NCBI GenBank assembly: GCA_910585905.1
Contig: CAJUID010000024.1
Span: 1 to 51,490, forward strand
Direction of reading: 5' to 3'
Origin: an uncultured Lachnospiraceae bacterium
Lineage (GTDB): Bacteria > Bacillota > Clostridia > Lachnospirales > Lachnospiraceae
DNA length: 51,490 nt
This document shows positions 24,722-34,500 of this stretch, piece after piece. Each line of letters starts with the position of its first letter. The first letter of the stretch is position 1. The notes below the pieces were generated by a model. That model made no database searches, was not told the DNA's origin, and saw only the letters and a list, made by a program, of their open reading frames with translations. A program made the position numbers and the translations under genes.

Positions 24722-25569
24722 TGAATAATCAGGCAAAATTAAAGAAAATTTTGTGGGCGGTTGTAAAATATGCTTCATTGCTACTCGGGGCATTTGTATC
24801 AGTTCTTCCGGTTGTTGTCTGTATTATTACGGCATTTAAGTCGCCAGAAGAATATGCAGCAACAAATGTAATGGATCTTCCGAAGAGCTGGACGTATTTT
24901 ACAAATTTTACAGAGGCTTGGAAACAGGCAAATATGGCATTGGCTTTCCGCAATTCCATTATTATCCTGGTCTGTGTACTGTTTTTTGCAATCCTGACTG
25001 GTTCCATGCTTGCCTATATTCTGGATCGTTTTAAATTTTTTGGAAATGGGCTGATTCGTAACTTGTTCTTATTTGCATCACTGCTTCCAGGTATTGCAAT
25101 GCAGGTATCTGTATACCAGATTATGTATCAGTTAGGATGGATTAATAATATTGCAGGTTATATTGTTTTGATGTGTGGTACGGATGTTATTTCAATCTAT
25201 ATCTTTATTCAGTTTTTTGAAAATATTTCAAAGTCCCTGGATGAGGCAGCGATTATGGATGGATGTACGTATTTTGGTGTATTTTTCAGAGTGCTTCTCC
25301 CTCTGCTAAAACCTGCGATTGTTACGGTTATGATTTTGAAAGGTGTTGGTGTTTATAACGAATACTACATGGCGAATCTGTATCTGCAGAATAAAAATAC
25401 GTATGTAACTGTGGCAACCTCACTGTTTAAATTTACTGGTCCTCTTGGCAACCAGTATAACTATATCTGTGCAGGCGTTATCCTGACAATGATCCCGGCA
25501 CTGCTTGTTTTCATTCTTTGTCAAAAGCAGATTTATAGCGGGCTGACACAGGGTTCTGTAAAAGGTTAA
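24721..25569 (+). CDS. ABC transporter permease, CUT1 family, MalG-like
   Basis: Second membrane subunit. Helices include LLLGAFVSVLPVVVCIITAF at the N-terminus, and the EAA loop reads DEAAIMDGCTYF. 282 residues is typical for MalG-type subunits. It starts on the last base of the preceding stop codon. A 104-bp gap separates it from the first GH130 gene. Confidence 0.93.
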   Translation: MNNQAKLKKILWAVVKYASLLLGAFVSVLPVVVCIITAFKSPEEYAATNVMDLPKSWTYFTNFTEAWKQANMALAFRNSIIILVCVLFFAILTGSMLAYILDRFKFFGNGLIRNLFLFASLLPGIAMQVSVYQIMYQLGWINNIAGYIVLMCGTDVISIYIFIQFFENISKSLDEAAIMDGCTYFGVFFRVLLPLLKPAIVTVMILKGVGVYNEYYMANLYLQNKNTYVTVATSLFKFTGPLGNQYNYICAGVILTMIPALLVFILCQKQIYSGLTQGSVKG

Positions 25570-25673
25570 TGTACGGAGTTTTCCAGAGCTAATGGGAGGA
25601 TTATGTGCGGGGAAACTGTTGCAAAAGATTTTACTTATTCTAGATTTTGAGAAGTTTGAAAGGAGATTTCATA

Positions 25674-26699
25674 ATGGCTGATATTAAAATTATTGGGCCG
25701 GATGTCCCAAATGTGCCATGGCAGGATAGGCCTGCTGATGCAAAGGAATGGATGCCGGTATGGCGCTACAATGAGAATCCGATTATCGGGCGCAATCTGG
25801 TTGAGGGGGTTGCCAGAATTTTTAACAGTGCGGTAATTCCATATGAGGATGCTTTTATTGGTGTGTTCCGCGGAGAACAGGTAAACGGAATTCCATATAT
25901 TTATCTTGGCAGAAGCAAAGATGCAATACATTGGGATTTTGACAAAGAAAAGATTCCATTTAAGGATGAGGATGGCAATGATTTTATGCCGGTTTACGCT
26001 TATGACCCAAGGCTTGTGAAGGTGGAGGACACTTACTATATTATCTGGTGCCAGGACTTTTATGGCGCATCAATTGGAATGGCCAAGACAAAAGACTTTA
26101 AAGTATTTACAAGGATTGAAAATCCGTTTCTGCCTTTTAACAGGAATGCGGTACTGTTTCCTAGAAAAGTAAATGGGAACTTTTTAATGCTTTCCCGTCC
26201 AAGTGACAGCGGCCATACTCCATTCGGTGATATTTTTGTTTCGGAAAGCAAGGATATGGTTTATTGGGGAAAACATCGCCATGTTATGGGCAAAGGAAAA
26301 GAGTGGTGGGAAGCTGTAAAGATTGGCGGCGGCGCTGCCCCAATTGAGACAACAGAGGGCTGGCTATTGTTCTACCACGGCGTAACAGGAACATGTAACG
26401 GATATGTTTACAGCATTGGCGGTGCAATATTAGATATTGACAATCCTTCTGTTGTAAAGTACCGCTGTGAAAACTTTTTACTGACTCCGGAAGAGTGGTA
26501 TGAGGAGCGCGGTTTTGTGCCAAATGTTACCTTCCCTTGTGCAACGATCCATGATGCGGCAAGCGGAAAGATTGCGCTTTACTATGGCGCAGCAGACAGC
26601 TATGTTGGCCTGGCGTTCACTACAGTTGACGAGGTAGTTCCTTATATTAAAGAGCATAGCCAGTTAACGTCTGAGGATACGGAAATCGGTATCCGGTAG
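25674..26699 (+). CDS. GH130 beta-1,4-manno-oligosaccharide phosphorylase (GH130_2-like)
   Basis: GH130 enzymes use phosphate to split beta-mannosides, giving alpha-mannose-1-phosphate. The five-bladed propeller family is recognised by NENPIIGRN near the start, AYDPRLVKVED (catalytic Asp111) and the C-terminal IALYYGAADSYVGLA. The length (341) fits the manno-oligosaccharide phosphorylase subfamily better than the ~390-residue mannosylglucose phosphorylases. I choose ATG 25674 with AAAGGAG upstream; an in-frame ATG at 25647 lies before that ribosome site. No signal peptide. It likely trims manno-oligosaccharides from the non-reducing end in the cytoplasm. Confidence 0.88.
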   Translation: MADIKIIGPDVPNVPWQDRPADAKEWMPVWRYNENPIIGRNLVEGVARIFNSAVIPYEDAFIGVFRGEQVNGIPYIYLGRSKDAIHWDFDKEKIPFKDEDGNDFMPVYAYDPRLVKVEDTYYIIWCQDFYGASIGMAKTKDFKVFTRIENPFLPFNRNAVLFPRKVNGNFLMLSRPSDSGHTPFGDIFVSESKDMVYWGKHRHVMGKGKEWWEAVKIGGGAAPIETTEGWLLFYHGVTGTCNGYVYSIGGAILDIDNPSVVKYRCENFLLTPEEWYEERGFVPNVTFPCATIHDAASGKIALYYGAADSYVGLAFTTVDEVVPYIKEHSQLTSEDTEIGIR

Positions 26700-26770
26700 T
26701 TGAACTTATGAGATAGGCAGCAGTTGTATGTGCCGGCATAAAGCAACAATTTAGGATAGGAGAATCAATT

Positions 26771-27949
26771 ATGGATGAGTTTGTGGAAGAAATTAAAAAT
26801 CATTTGACGAAAGAACTCATTCCTTTCTGGAAGAGGCTTCAGGATAAAGAAAATGGCGGATATTATGGATATATGGGATATGACCTTGCACTAGATCAAC
26901 ATGCGGTGAAGGGCTGTATCTTGAATAGCCGTATCCTGTGGTTCTTTTCCAATGCGTACCTGATGTTAAAGGATGACAGTCTGTTAGAGCATGCATCGCA
27001 TGCCTACCGTTTTATGAAGGATTTTTGCCTGGATAAGGAAAATGGCGGAGTATTCTGGTCTGTCACCTATGACGGAAAGGTTGAGGATGATACAAAACAT
27101 ACGTACAATCAGGCGTTTGCGATTTATGCGCTCTCATCATATTATGATGCATCCGGCGATGCGGAGGCTCTCTCACTGGCGAAGGAGCTGCAGTGCTTGA
27201 TCGAAAAAAACTGCACAGATGAATACGGTTATCTGGAGGCTTTTGACCGGAAATTTGGTCCGGTTGAAAATGATAAACTTTCAGAAAATGGAGTGATTGC
27301 TGAGAAAACAATGAACACTCTGCTCCATGTATTTGAGGCATATACAGAACTTTACCGCGTGGACAGAGATGAGGAGGTGGCTGACAGGCTGCGTTTTATG
27401 CTTGGCCTGATTGCAGATAAGGTATACAACAAGGAGATTGGCAGGCAGGAAGTCTTTTTTGATCGGACATGGAATACATTGATTGATCTATATTCTTATG
27501 GACATGATATTGAGACTGCGTGGCTTGTTGACCGGGGACTGGAAGTCCTGGGAGACCAGGAGTATACAGATAAGCTTTCGCCGATTACAAGAGAGATTAC
27601 CAGGAATATTTATGACAGGGCATATGTAGACCACTCTCTGATGAATGAGGCGGAAGACGGAGTGGATGATACAACAAGAGTCTGGTGGGTGCAGGCAGAA
27701 GCTGTGGTAGGTTTCCTAAATGGATATCAGAAAGACCCTTCCAGAGAATGCTATCTGCAGGCAGCCAAGGATATTTGGGCATATATTCGGGATTATCTTC
27801 TTGATAAAAGAAATGGCTCCGAGTGGTACTGGGCGCTTGACGAGAAGAGAAATCCCCTGCAAAAGCCAATTGTGGAGCCTTGGAAATGTCCTTACCATAA
27901 TGGAAGGATGTGCATGGAAGTGATTCAAAGGTTAGGAAATGGTAAATGA
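26771..27949 (+). CDS. AGE family 2-epimerase (mannobiose/cellobiose 2-epimerase)
   Basis: Converts the reducing-end mannose of mannobiose to glucose, giving mannosyl-glucose for the next enzyme. The alpha/alpha-barrel family is clear: KENGGYYGYM at the N-terminus, KENGGVFWSV, and catalytic His residues at about 186 (TLLHVFEAY), 245 (SYGHDIETAWL) and 376 (PWKCPYHNGRMCME). 392 residues is right for cellobiose 2-epimerase. Its place between the two GH130 genes is the classic order of the mannobiose epimerase-phosphorolysis pathway. N-acetylglucosamine 2-epimerase activity is a less likely reading. Confidence 0.9.
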   Translation: MDEFVEEIKNHLTKELIPFWKRLQDKENGGYYGYMGYDLALDQHAVKGCILNSRILWFFSNAYLMLKDDSLLEHASHAYRFMKDFCLDKENGGVFWSVTYDGKVEDDTKHTYNQAFAIYALSSYYDASGDAEALSLAKELQCLIEKNCTDEYGYLEAFDRKFGPVENDKLSENGVIAEKTMNTLLHVFEAYTELYRVDRDEEVADRLRFMLGLIADKVYNKEIGRQEVFFDRTWNTLIDLYSYGHDIETAWLVDRGLEVLGDQEYTDKLSPITREITRNIYDRAYVDHSLMNEAEDGVDDTTRVWWVQAEAVVGFLNGYQKDPSRECYLQAAKDIWAYIRDYLLDKRNGSEWYWALDEKRNPLQKPIVEPWKCPYHNGRMCMEVIQRLGNGK

Positions 27950-28027
27950 TTTCTAAGTTAGAAATAGTTTTGGGAAATATTTTTAACAATGATGGAAACC
28001 GCACCAAGCGGCATGGAGGATCTGGTT

Positions 28028-29200
28028 ATGATACACAGCCAATATTTTGCTCAGAAGGCAAAACAGTACAGACTGTTAGAGAAAAAGAATCAAAAAAGTG
28101 ATTTTTATAATGGAATATTTGATCGGTATGAGAATCCGGTCTTGACAAGGGATCATGCGCCGCTTCACTGGAGATTTGACTTGGATGAGGAGACAAATCC
28201 GTATTTTATGGAGCGTCTTGGGATTAATGCAGTGATGAACTCTGGTGCAGTGGAAATGGATGGCAAATTTTATCTGGTTGCAAGGGTGGAAGGGGCTGAC
28301 CGCAAATCATTTTTTGCAGTGGCAGAGAGTGAAAACGGAGTGGATGGGTTCCGTTTTTGGGATTATCCAGTAACGCTCCCTGATACCTGCCCGGAGGAGA
28401 CAAACGTATATGATATGCGCCTGACAAAGCATGAGGATGGGTATATCTATGGTGTGTTCTGTTCTGAGAGCAAAGATAAAGAGAACCCAGACCTGTCTGC
28501 TGCCGTCGCAGAGGCAGGGATTGTCAGGACAAAGGATTTAAAGAATTGGGAGCGTCTTGACAATCTGAAAACACTGCGATCACCACAGCAGAGGAATGTC
28601 GTTTTGCATCCAGAATTTGTAGATGGAAAGTACGCTTTCTACACGCGTCCGATGGATGGTTTTATTGAAACCGGAAGCGGGGGTGGAATTGGCTTTGGCC
28701 TGTGTGAGGATATTGAACATGCGGTGATTGATGAAGAAAAAATTATCAGCAAGAGAGTTTATCACACGCTTACCGAGGCAAAGAACGGCGCCGGGGCAGT
28801 ACCAATCAAGGGTAAAAAGTGCTGGATTAACATTGCTCATGGTGTGAGAAATACGGCGGCTGGCCTGCGCTATGTTTTATATGTGTTTGGGACGGAGCTT
28901 TCTGATCCTTCCAAGGTTATCGCAGAGCCATCTGGTGTATTCTTAGTCCCGCTTGGCAGAGAGCGCATAGGGGATGTGTCCAATGTAGTATTTACCAATG
29001 GGGCAATTGCTACAGAAAACGGGGATGTCTATATCTATTATGCTTCTTCCGATACCAGAATGCATGTGGCAACAACGACAATTGATAAATTAGAAGATTA
29101 TCTGTTCCATACGCCGGAAGATCCGCTGCGTTCGCCAGAATGCGTAAAACAGAGATGCGAGCTGATTGACAAAAATCTTTCATTATTGAAGAAGAATTGA
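28028..29200 (+). CDS. GH130 4-O-beta-D-mannosyl-D-glucose phosphorylase (GH130_1-like)
   Basis: Splits mannosyl-glucose with phosphate to mannose-1-phosphate and glucose. Marks: NPVLTRDHAPLHWRF, NSGAVEMDGKFYLVARVEG, TNVYDMRLTKHEDGYIYG with catalytic Asp129, and HPEFVDGKYAFYTRP. The chosen ATG 28028 has GGAGGA at 28015-28020, giving 390 residues, the usual size for this subfamily; the longer frame from 27989 lacks a ribosome site. It complements the shorter GH130 at 25674, as in the R. intestinalis and Ruminococcus albus systems. The esterase gene starts 11 bp after its stop. Confidence 0.9.
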   Translation: MIHSQYFAQKAKQYRLLEKKNQKSDFYNGIFDRYENPVLTRDHAPLHWRFDLDEETNPYFMERLGINAVMNSGAVEMDGKFYLVARVEGADRKSFFAVAESENGVDGFRFWDYPVTLPDTCPEETNVYDMRLTKHEDGYIYGVFCSESKDKENPDLSAAVAEAGIVRTKDLKNWERLDNLKTLRSPQQRNVVLHPEFVDGKYAFYTRPMDGFIETGSGGGIGFGLCEDIEHAVIDEEKIISKRVYHTLTEAKNGAGAVPIKGKKCWINIAHGVRNTAAGLRYVLYVFGTELSDPSKVIAEPSGVFLVPLGRERIGDVSNVVFTNGAIATENGDVYIYYASSDTRMHVATTTIDKLEDYLFHTPEDPLRSPECVKQRCELIDKNLSLLKKN

Positions 29201-29210
29201 GGGAAATTGG

Positions 29211-30257
29211 ATGATTGTTGCGTTGGACCATAAGGAATTAACTTATAGTGGAAGAATCGACAGGACTGATCCAGGTAAGCCGGAATTTATTTTTCCGGCT
29301 TCCTCTTTAAACTTTCGGTTTTCTGGAAAGAAGGCGGTGCTTTATGTGGAAAACAGGAAAGCCTGCTGGGATAATTATTTAGGGGCCATTGTAGATGGGG
29401 AACAGAAGAGATGGAAACTAAATGATGCCGGGGAGACAGAAGTTGTCCTTTTGGACGAGGAGGAAGATCGGGAGCATGAGGTTCTGGTTTTTAAAAGGCA
29501 GGATAGTTGTCATGAGATGGTGCTTACTAAACTTTTGCTTTCTGATGGCAGCCAGTTATTAAAAGCGCTGCCAAAACCATCCAGGAGAATGGAGGTATAC
29601 GGGGATTCTGTCTCTGCTGGGGAAGTTTCTGAAGCAGTAGCGTATGTTGGGAAAGAAGACCCAGAACATAATGGGGAGTTTTCAAATAGCTGGTATTCCT
29701 ATGCATGGATTGCAGCAAGAAAGCTCCATGCCGAGCTTCATGACATTGCCCAGGGCGGCATTCCCCTTCTAAATGGAACTGGATGGGTGGCGCCGCCAGT
29801 CTATCCAGGTATGGAGTATATGTGGGATAAGGTACATTATCATCCACAGCTTGATCAGGTTTCGTTATGGGATTTTGAGAAGTATACGCCGCACCTGGTC
29901 ATTGTGGCGATTGGGCAGAATGATAACCACCCGGATGATTATATGAAAGAGAATCCCGCCGGAGAACGCGCTGACTATTGGAAATATAAATATCAGCAAT
30001 TTATTAAACAGATACGGGAAAAGTATCCGAAGGCAGTAATTGTATTGACTACTACTATATTAGAGCATGATAAAAGCTGGGATCAGGCAATCGAGGAGGT
30101 TTGTCAGAGTTTAGGGGATGACAGGATACTGCATTTTTTGTATTCGGAGAATGGAAGTGGGACACCGGGTCATATTAGGATTCCTGAGGCGGAAAAAATG
30201 GCGGAAGAACTTACAACTTTTATCAATGGCTTAGATATCCCGGTGTGGGAGGAATGA
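29211..30257 (+). CDS. CE2-like acetylesterase (SGNH, with N-terminal beta-domain)
   Basis: An N-terminal beta-sandwich of about 115 residues is followed by an SGNH hydrolase domain, the CE2 arrangement. The nucleophile lies in VYGDSVSAGE (Ser133), an oxyanion Asn in IAIGQNDNHPDD, and the catalytic His in GTPGHIRIPEAEKM (His321). There is no signal peptide, so it acts on imported oligosaccharides. In the R. intestinalis mannan locus a CE2 enzyme removes 3-O-, 4-O- and 6-O-acetyl groups, and the same role is inferred here. The ATG at 29211 follows a weak GAGGGAAATTGG site. Confidence 0.82.
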   Translation: MIVALDHKELTYSGRIDRTDPGKPEFIFPASSLNFRFSGKKAVLYVENRKACWDNYLGAIVDGEQKRWKLNDAGETEVVLLDEEEDREHEVLVFKRQDSCHEMVLTKLLLSDGSQLLKALPKPSRRMEVYGDSVSAGEVSEAVAYVGKEDPEHNGEFSNSWYSYAWIAARKLHAELHDIAQGGIPLLNGTGWVAPPVYPGMEYMWDKVHYHPQLDQVSLWDFEKYTPHLVIVAIGQNDNHPDDYMKENPAGERADYWKYKYQQFIKQIREKYPKAVIVLTTTILEHDKSWDQAIEEVCQSLGDDRILHFLYSENGSGTPGHIRIPEAEKMAEELTTFINGLDIPVWEE

Positions 30258-30282
30258 AAAAAATGTGCATGGAGGTAGATAG

Positions 30283-31389
30283 ATGGGGGAACTGGAGTAT
30301 GGCAGGCTTCTCTCTTGTATGAGACGGGCAATGGAGGGGCAGGAGCTAGTGATTAGTTTTCTTGGTGGCAGCATTACGCAGGGAAGCCTGGCTTCATCAG
30401 ATACACGGACATATGCCTATCAGGTATACCAGTGGTGGTGTGACACATTTCAGGATGCCTCATTTCACTATGTCAATGGCGGCATTGGGGGAACAACTTC
30501 CCACTTTGGTGTATCGCGGGTATTTGAGGATGTGTTAATGTATCGGCCGGATGTTGTTGTGGTAGATTTTAGCGTAAATGATGATGCAGATGTGTTTTTT
30601 CAGGAGACATTTGAAGGGCTTATCAGGAAGCTGATTTCATTTGAGACTGCACCGGCGGTGCTGGTGTTAAATAATGTATATTATGACACCGGGGAAAATG
30701 CTCAGAAGTATCACAATGCGGTTACGGATTATTACAATATTCCGCATGTTAGTATCCTGGATACAGTTTACCAGAGGATGAAGGCAGGAGAATTTAGGAG
30801 GGAGGAACTGACTTCTGATGGTCTGCATCCAAATGATAAGGGACATGGGCTGCTGGCGCAGGAGATTATCAAATATCTGGAACAGGTCAGGCAGAAAGCG
30901 GAGGATATTGGTTTCTGTGATGGTGATATAAGGGAAGTATTGCCCCGAACGCTTCCTACGCCACTTACGGTCAATGCCTATCAGGAGGCGGTGCGTCTTT
31001 CTATCCAGAATTCCGCACCAGAACTTAATGGTTTTCGTGCTGATACAGGCGAGAAGATGGGACATCTGGACTTTTTTAAGAATGGGTGGATTGGCAGAAA
31101 AAAAGGCGATCGTATTTCCTTTGAGGTGGAATGTTCTTGTATTGCAGTCCAGTACCGCAAAACAATCCGCAGGCCGTCTCCGGTTGCCAAGTTAGTTTTA
31201 GATGGAAACCAGGAGGGGGCAATTCTTCTGGATGGAAATTTTGAGGAAGACTGGGGTGACTGCCTTTATTTAGAAAGGGTGTTACATCACGGAGACCTGG
31301 GGAAGCATCTTGTAGAGATAGAGGTGGTTCAGGCAGATGCGGAGGATAAGGAACCGTTTTATCTGCTGTCCCTGATTGTTGCAAATTGA
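30283..31389 (+). CDS. CE17-like acetylesterase (SGNH plus C-terminal beta-domain)
   Basis: SGNH blocks: FLGGSITQGS (Ser30), NGGIGGTTS (66-74), FSVNDDADV (Asn99), and SDGLHPNDKGH (Asp179, His182). After about residue 210 comes a beta-rich module, as in CE17 enzymes that carry a CBM35-like domain. In R. intestinalis CE17 removes the 2-O-acetyl group from mannose, complementing CE2. No signal peptide is visible. GGAGG precedes the ATG at 30283. The assignment to CE17 rests on domain order and context; another GDSL esterase family remains possible. Confidence 0.78.
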   Translation: MGELEYGRLLSCMRRAMEGQELVISFLGGSITQGSLASSDTRTYAYQVYQWWCDTFQDASFHYVNGGIGGTTSHFGVSRVFEDVLMYRPDVVVVDFSVNDDADVFFQETFEGLIRKLISFETAPAVLVLNNVYYDTGENAQKYHNAVTDYYNIPHVSILDTVYQRMKAGEFRREELTSDGLHPNDKGHGLLAQEIIKYLEQVRQKAEDIGFCDGDIREVLPRTLPTPLTVNAYQEAVRLSIQNSAPELNGFRADTGEKMGHLDFFKNGWIGRKKGDRISFEVECSCIAVQYRKTIRRPSPVAKLVLDGNQEGAILLDGNFEEDWGDCLYLERVLHHGDLGKHLVEIEVVQADAEDKEPFYLLSLIVAN

Positions 31390-31397
31390 AGAAAAAT

Positions 31398-31509
31398 GGA
31401 GGTAAAAAGGGTGAAAGAAATTATAAAAGAAAGGATAAATTGCAAACACACATCTTTCACCCTTTGTGTTTGCGCCTCAAATGAAAATGCAAGCATTTTC
31501 GCTTGAGGC
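31398..31509 (+). promoter_or_regulatory. Structured leader before the secreted mannanase gene
   Basis: Three stems are visible. Stem A: 31406-31418 (AAAGGGTGAAAGA) pairs perfectly over 13 bp with 31453-31465. Stem B: GCAAACACA (31442-31450) pairs perfectly with TGTGTTTGC (31465-31473), and its loop holds the 3' arm of stem A. So A and B either exclude each other or form a pseudoknot. Stem C: GCCTCAA plus GAAAATGC (31474-31490) pairs with GCATTTTC plus TTGAGGC (31493-31509). Stem C takes up the GAGG that lies before the mannanase start. There is no terminator T run, which favours control of translation or mRNA stability. Confidence 0.6.
31411..31506 (+). CDS. Possible 31-codon leader ORF
   Basis: A GTG at 31411 lies 7 nt after GGAGGT (31398-31403) and opens a frame ending at TGA 31504-31506. 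The product would begin MKEIIKERINCKHTSFTLC. Its start codon sits inside stem A of the leader and its end reaches into stem C, so translation could change the folding before the mannanase start. It resembles no known protein. It may be only chance. Confidence 0.3.
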   Translation: MKEIIKERINCKHTSFTLCVCASNENASIFA

Positions 31510-31521
31510 TTGGTGCAAAAT

Positions 31522-34500
31522 ATGAGGAAAAGTATTCGGTTAAGATGTCTGGCGACTGGCATAGCATTGGCTGTAACCGTATCGTCTGTTTCAGCAGGCG
31601 GATATGGAAGCAGTAGTTATGCCGTTGCAGCCACAAAGGAGTTTTCTGCAAAAAAAGCAGAGGCAAATAAAACGTATGAGGATGTTGTCACAAATGAAGT
31701 AGCGTTTAAAGACGCAGAGGATTGGGAGAATACATTGAGCGCTTCCTTTATGGGAGATAATGAGGAAATTGCTGCTGGTTCTGAACTTTCATTTGTTATG
31801 ACAATTAGTGAGGCTGCTTTTAACAGCATGAAGGCGGAAGACTACATAAAGATAGAAGCTGGTTTCTTTCAGGAAGAAAATAATTGGGATACTATGGTGA
31901 AGCTTGGCTGGCCGCAATTTAAGCCGGCTGATTTTACGAAAAATGCAGACGGAACATATAGCGCGAAGGTAAAGATGGCATTTGAGCAGAAGGCAGATAA
32001 GTTTCATTCTCTTTTGGTGCGCGGAGTGGGAACAGGATTTTCTGGTTCTGTGACGATTCAGGGGCTGACAATTGCCAGAGCCGAGGGTGAGCCAGTGTTG
32101 ACACCGCAGGAGCCAACAGTAATCGGGAACTTTTCGGAGGGAATCAATGGATGGGCTGCAGAAGCAGGATATGATTATTCTCATGGCAAGACGGATTCTG
32201 CACAGAAGACAGAGCAGACAGAAGTGGAATATGACAAAGACTCAAAGAGCTTGAAAGTGAAATTAGACTTTTCAGCAGATTTAGCTTCTGGTTGGAGTGA
32301 AGCAAAGGTAAAGGGGACATTTGGTGCAGTTAATGTGAAAAATTACAACCTGGTCTCTTTTACACTGACTTACCCGTCCTCCATGGAGACAGTGAGAACA
32401 AAGATTTTTATGAATGATAAAGCAGGAGAGAATACACTTCTTGATGGAGAAGGCTCTTTCCGCACTAAGACCGTAAAAGATTTGGGAAATGGCTGGTCAA
32501 GTGTGACAATCCGCGGCAGTTTTACGCCGAAGGATGTAGAAGTTGAGAATATCGTAATTGGTATTGTTGGGCCTTACGCAGACTTAAAAGAGGTGCGGAT
32601 ATCTGATGTGAAGATTGGGCAGCTTGATGCGTCAGAGGATTATGTTGAGATAACGGAAAAACTGGATGATCAGGGTGATGTTGCTGATCTATCTGGCATG
32701 GCAGCAAGTGTAAAACTGGTGGATGCTGATGCGACAGACAGCACAAAGGTGATGGCTGCTTATCTGGCAGGGCTTCAAAAGAGCGATCAAGTATTGTTTG
32801 GACATCAGAATTCAACATTCCGCTCTGTTCGTGACAATGGGGAGACTTCTGATATTAAAGATATCACTGGCTCAGAAGCTGGGCTTTTTGGAATTGACAC
32901 ACTTGCACTTGCCGGTATGGAAACCGGAAAGACAACAAGGCAGGAAGCGCTTGATGCATCAGTGGCAGCCTCCAAAAAGGCATTTGACGGTGGTTCACTT
33001 ATTTCTTTATCCTGCCATATGCCGAACTTTACAAACAGCAAGATTACAGCAACAGGGGATGCAAAGTATCCATATGATTTTACAAAATGTGATTTTGGAG
33101 AGTCAAAGGATTTAACACCTTGTGCAGATTTTATTCTGGAGGGTGGCGAATATAATCCGCAGTTTAATGCTTATCTGGATATTATTGCGGACTATGCGCT
33201 GGAACTTCAAAAGGATGATATTCCGGTACTGTTCCGTCCATTCCATGAGAACAGCGGCGGGTGGTTCTGGTGGGGAAGTTCCGTCAGTGTGGAGTCCTAT
33301 CATGCAATGTGGCGTTATATGGTGAATTATCTGGAAGATAAGGGAGTACATAACTTCCTATATGTTTATTCTCCAAATGGACCGATTTCTAACGAAGCAG
33401 AATATCTGGAGCGTTATCCTGGTGATGCTTATGTAGATGTGTTGGGATTTGACTATTATGACGACTATGCGGACGCAGCAGTTTATACCGGTGATAATTT
33501 CTTTGATGCCCTGGGAAAGAGCTGTGAGGTGGTTGCTTCCCTTGCAGAAAAGAAAAATAAGATTCCTGCAATTGCAGAGACGGGAATCCGCATCACAGGT
33601 GCGGGCAAAGACAGCTTAATGGTTTCCGGCAATCCGACAAAGGATCAGGACTGGTACAATAAGGTAGTGAATACGGCTTCCAGCCACAATATTCCGTATT
33701 TTCTGTTGTGGGCAAACTTTGATAGCGCAAATTTCTTTGTGCCATATAAGTACAATGATACGCTGGGTCAGGAAATGATTAATGATTTTATTAAATCATA
33801 TAATAATGAAAAGTCTATTTTTGGAAATGGCACGAATTTTTATGTGACAGGTAATAGTGCTGCAGCCGGCGGAGCAGTGAGCAAAGCCGCCAGTGTATCG
33901 CTAGATGGATATAGCAAAGAAGCAAATGGATATTTAATCTCACCAAAGAATTATGCAGTTATTAAAGAGGCATGTGATATCAAAGCATATGTGAAAAATG
34001 CTTCTAAGGTAGAATTTCAGGTAAGGGCGGCTGACAATAAGGAAGCCATCACATTGCCTATCACTAATGAAGGAAATATTTATACTGGTACAATTACTGC
34101 AGAAGTCTTGGGACAGCTTGGAAAGACGAGTACAGGTATTGTAATGTTGGTTGCGGATGGAAAGGAATTTGGCACAGCGAAGTTTATTAATTTCAATAAA
34201 GATTCAGATGTGCTATCCAAAGAGACTTTTGATAATTTTGAATATTATTATGGAAATGATGGTCTGCTGCAGAGCAAATATGGTTCCCATAATTCCGCTG
34301 CGGGCTGCAGTTCTTCTATGTCGTTAAATAGTGCGGAAAAAGCAGAAGGAGACTATAGCGGGGCATTTCAGTACACGTTGTCCTTTAAAGGCTCCGAGGT
34401 ATGGACTGGAGGGCTTGGGCGAGTATTTGACGCAGACAAAACAGATTTTTCGGAATATAATGCAGTGTCTATGTGGGTAAAACCGGATGGAAACGGACAG

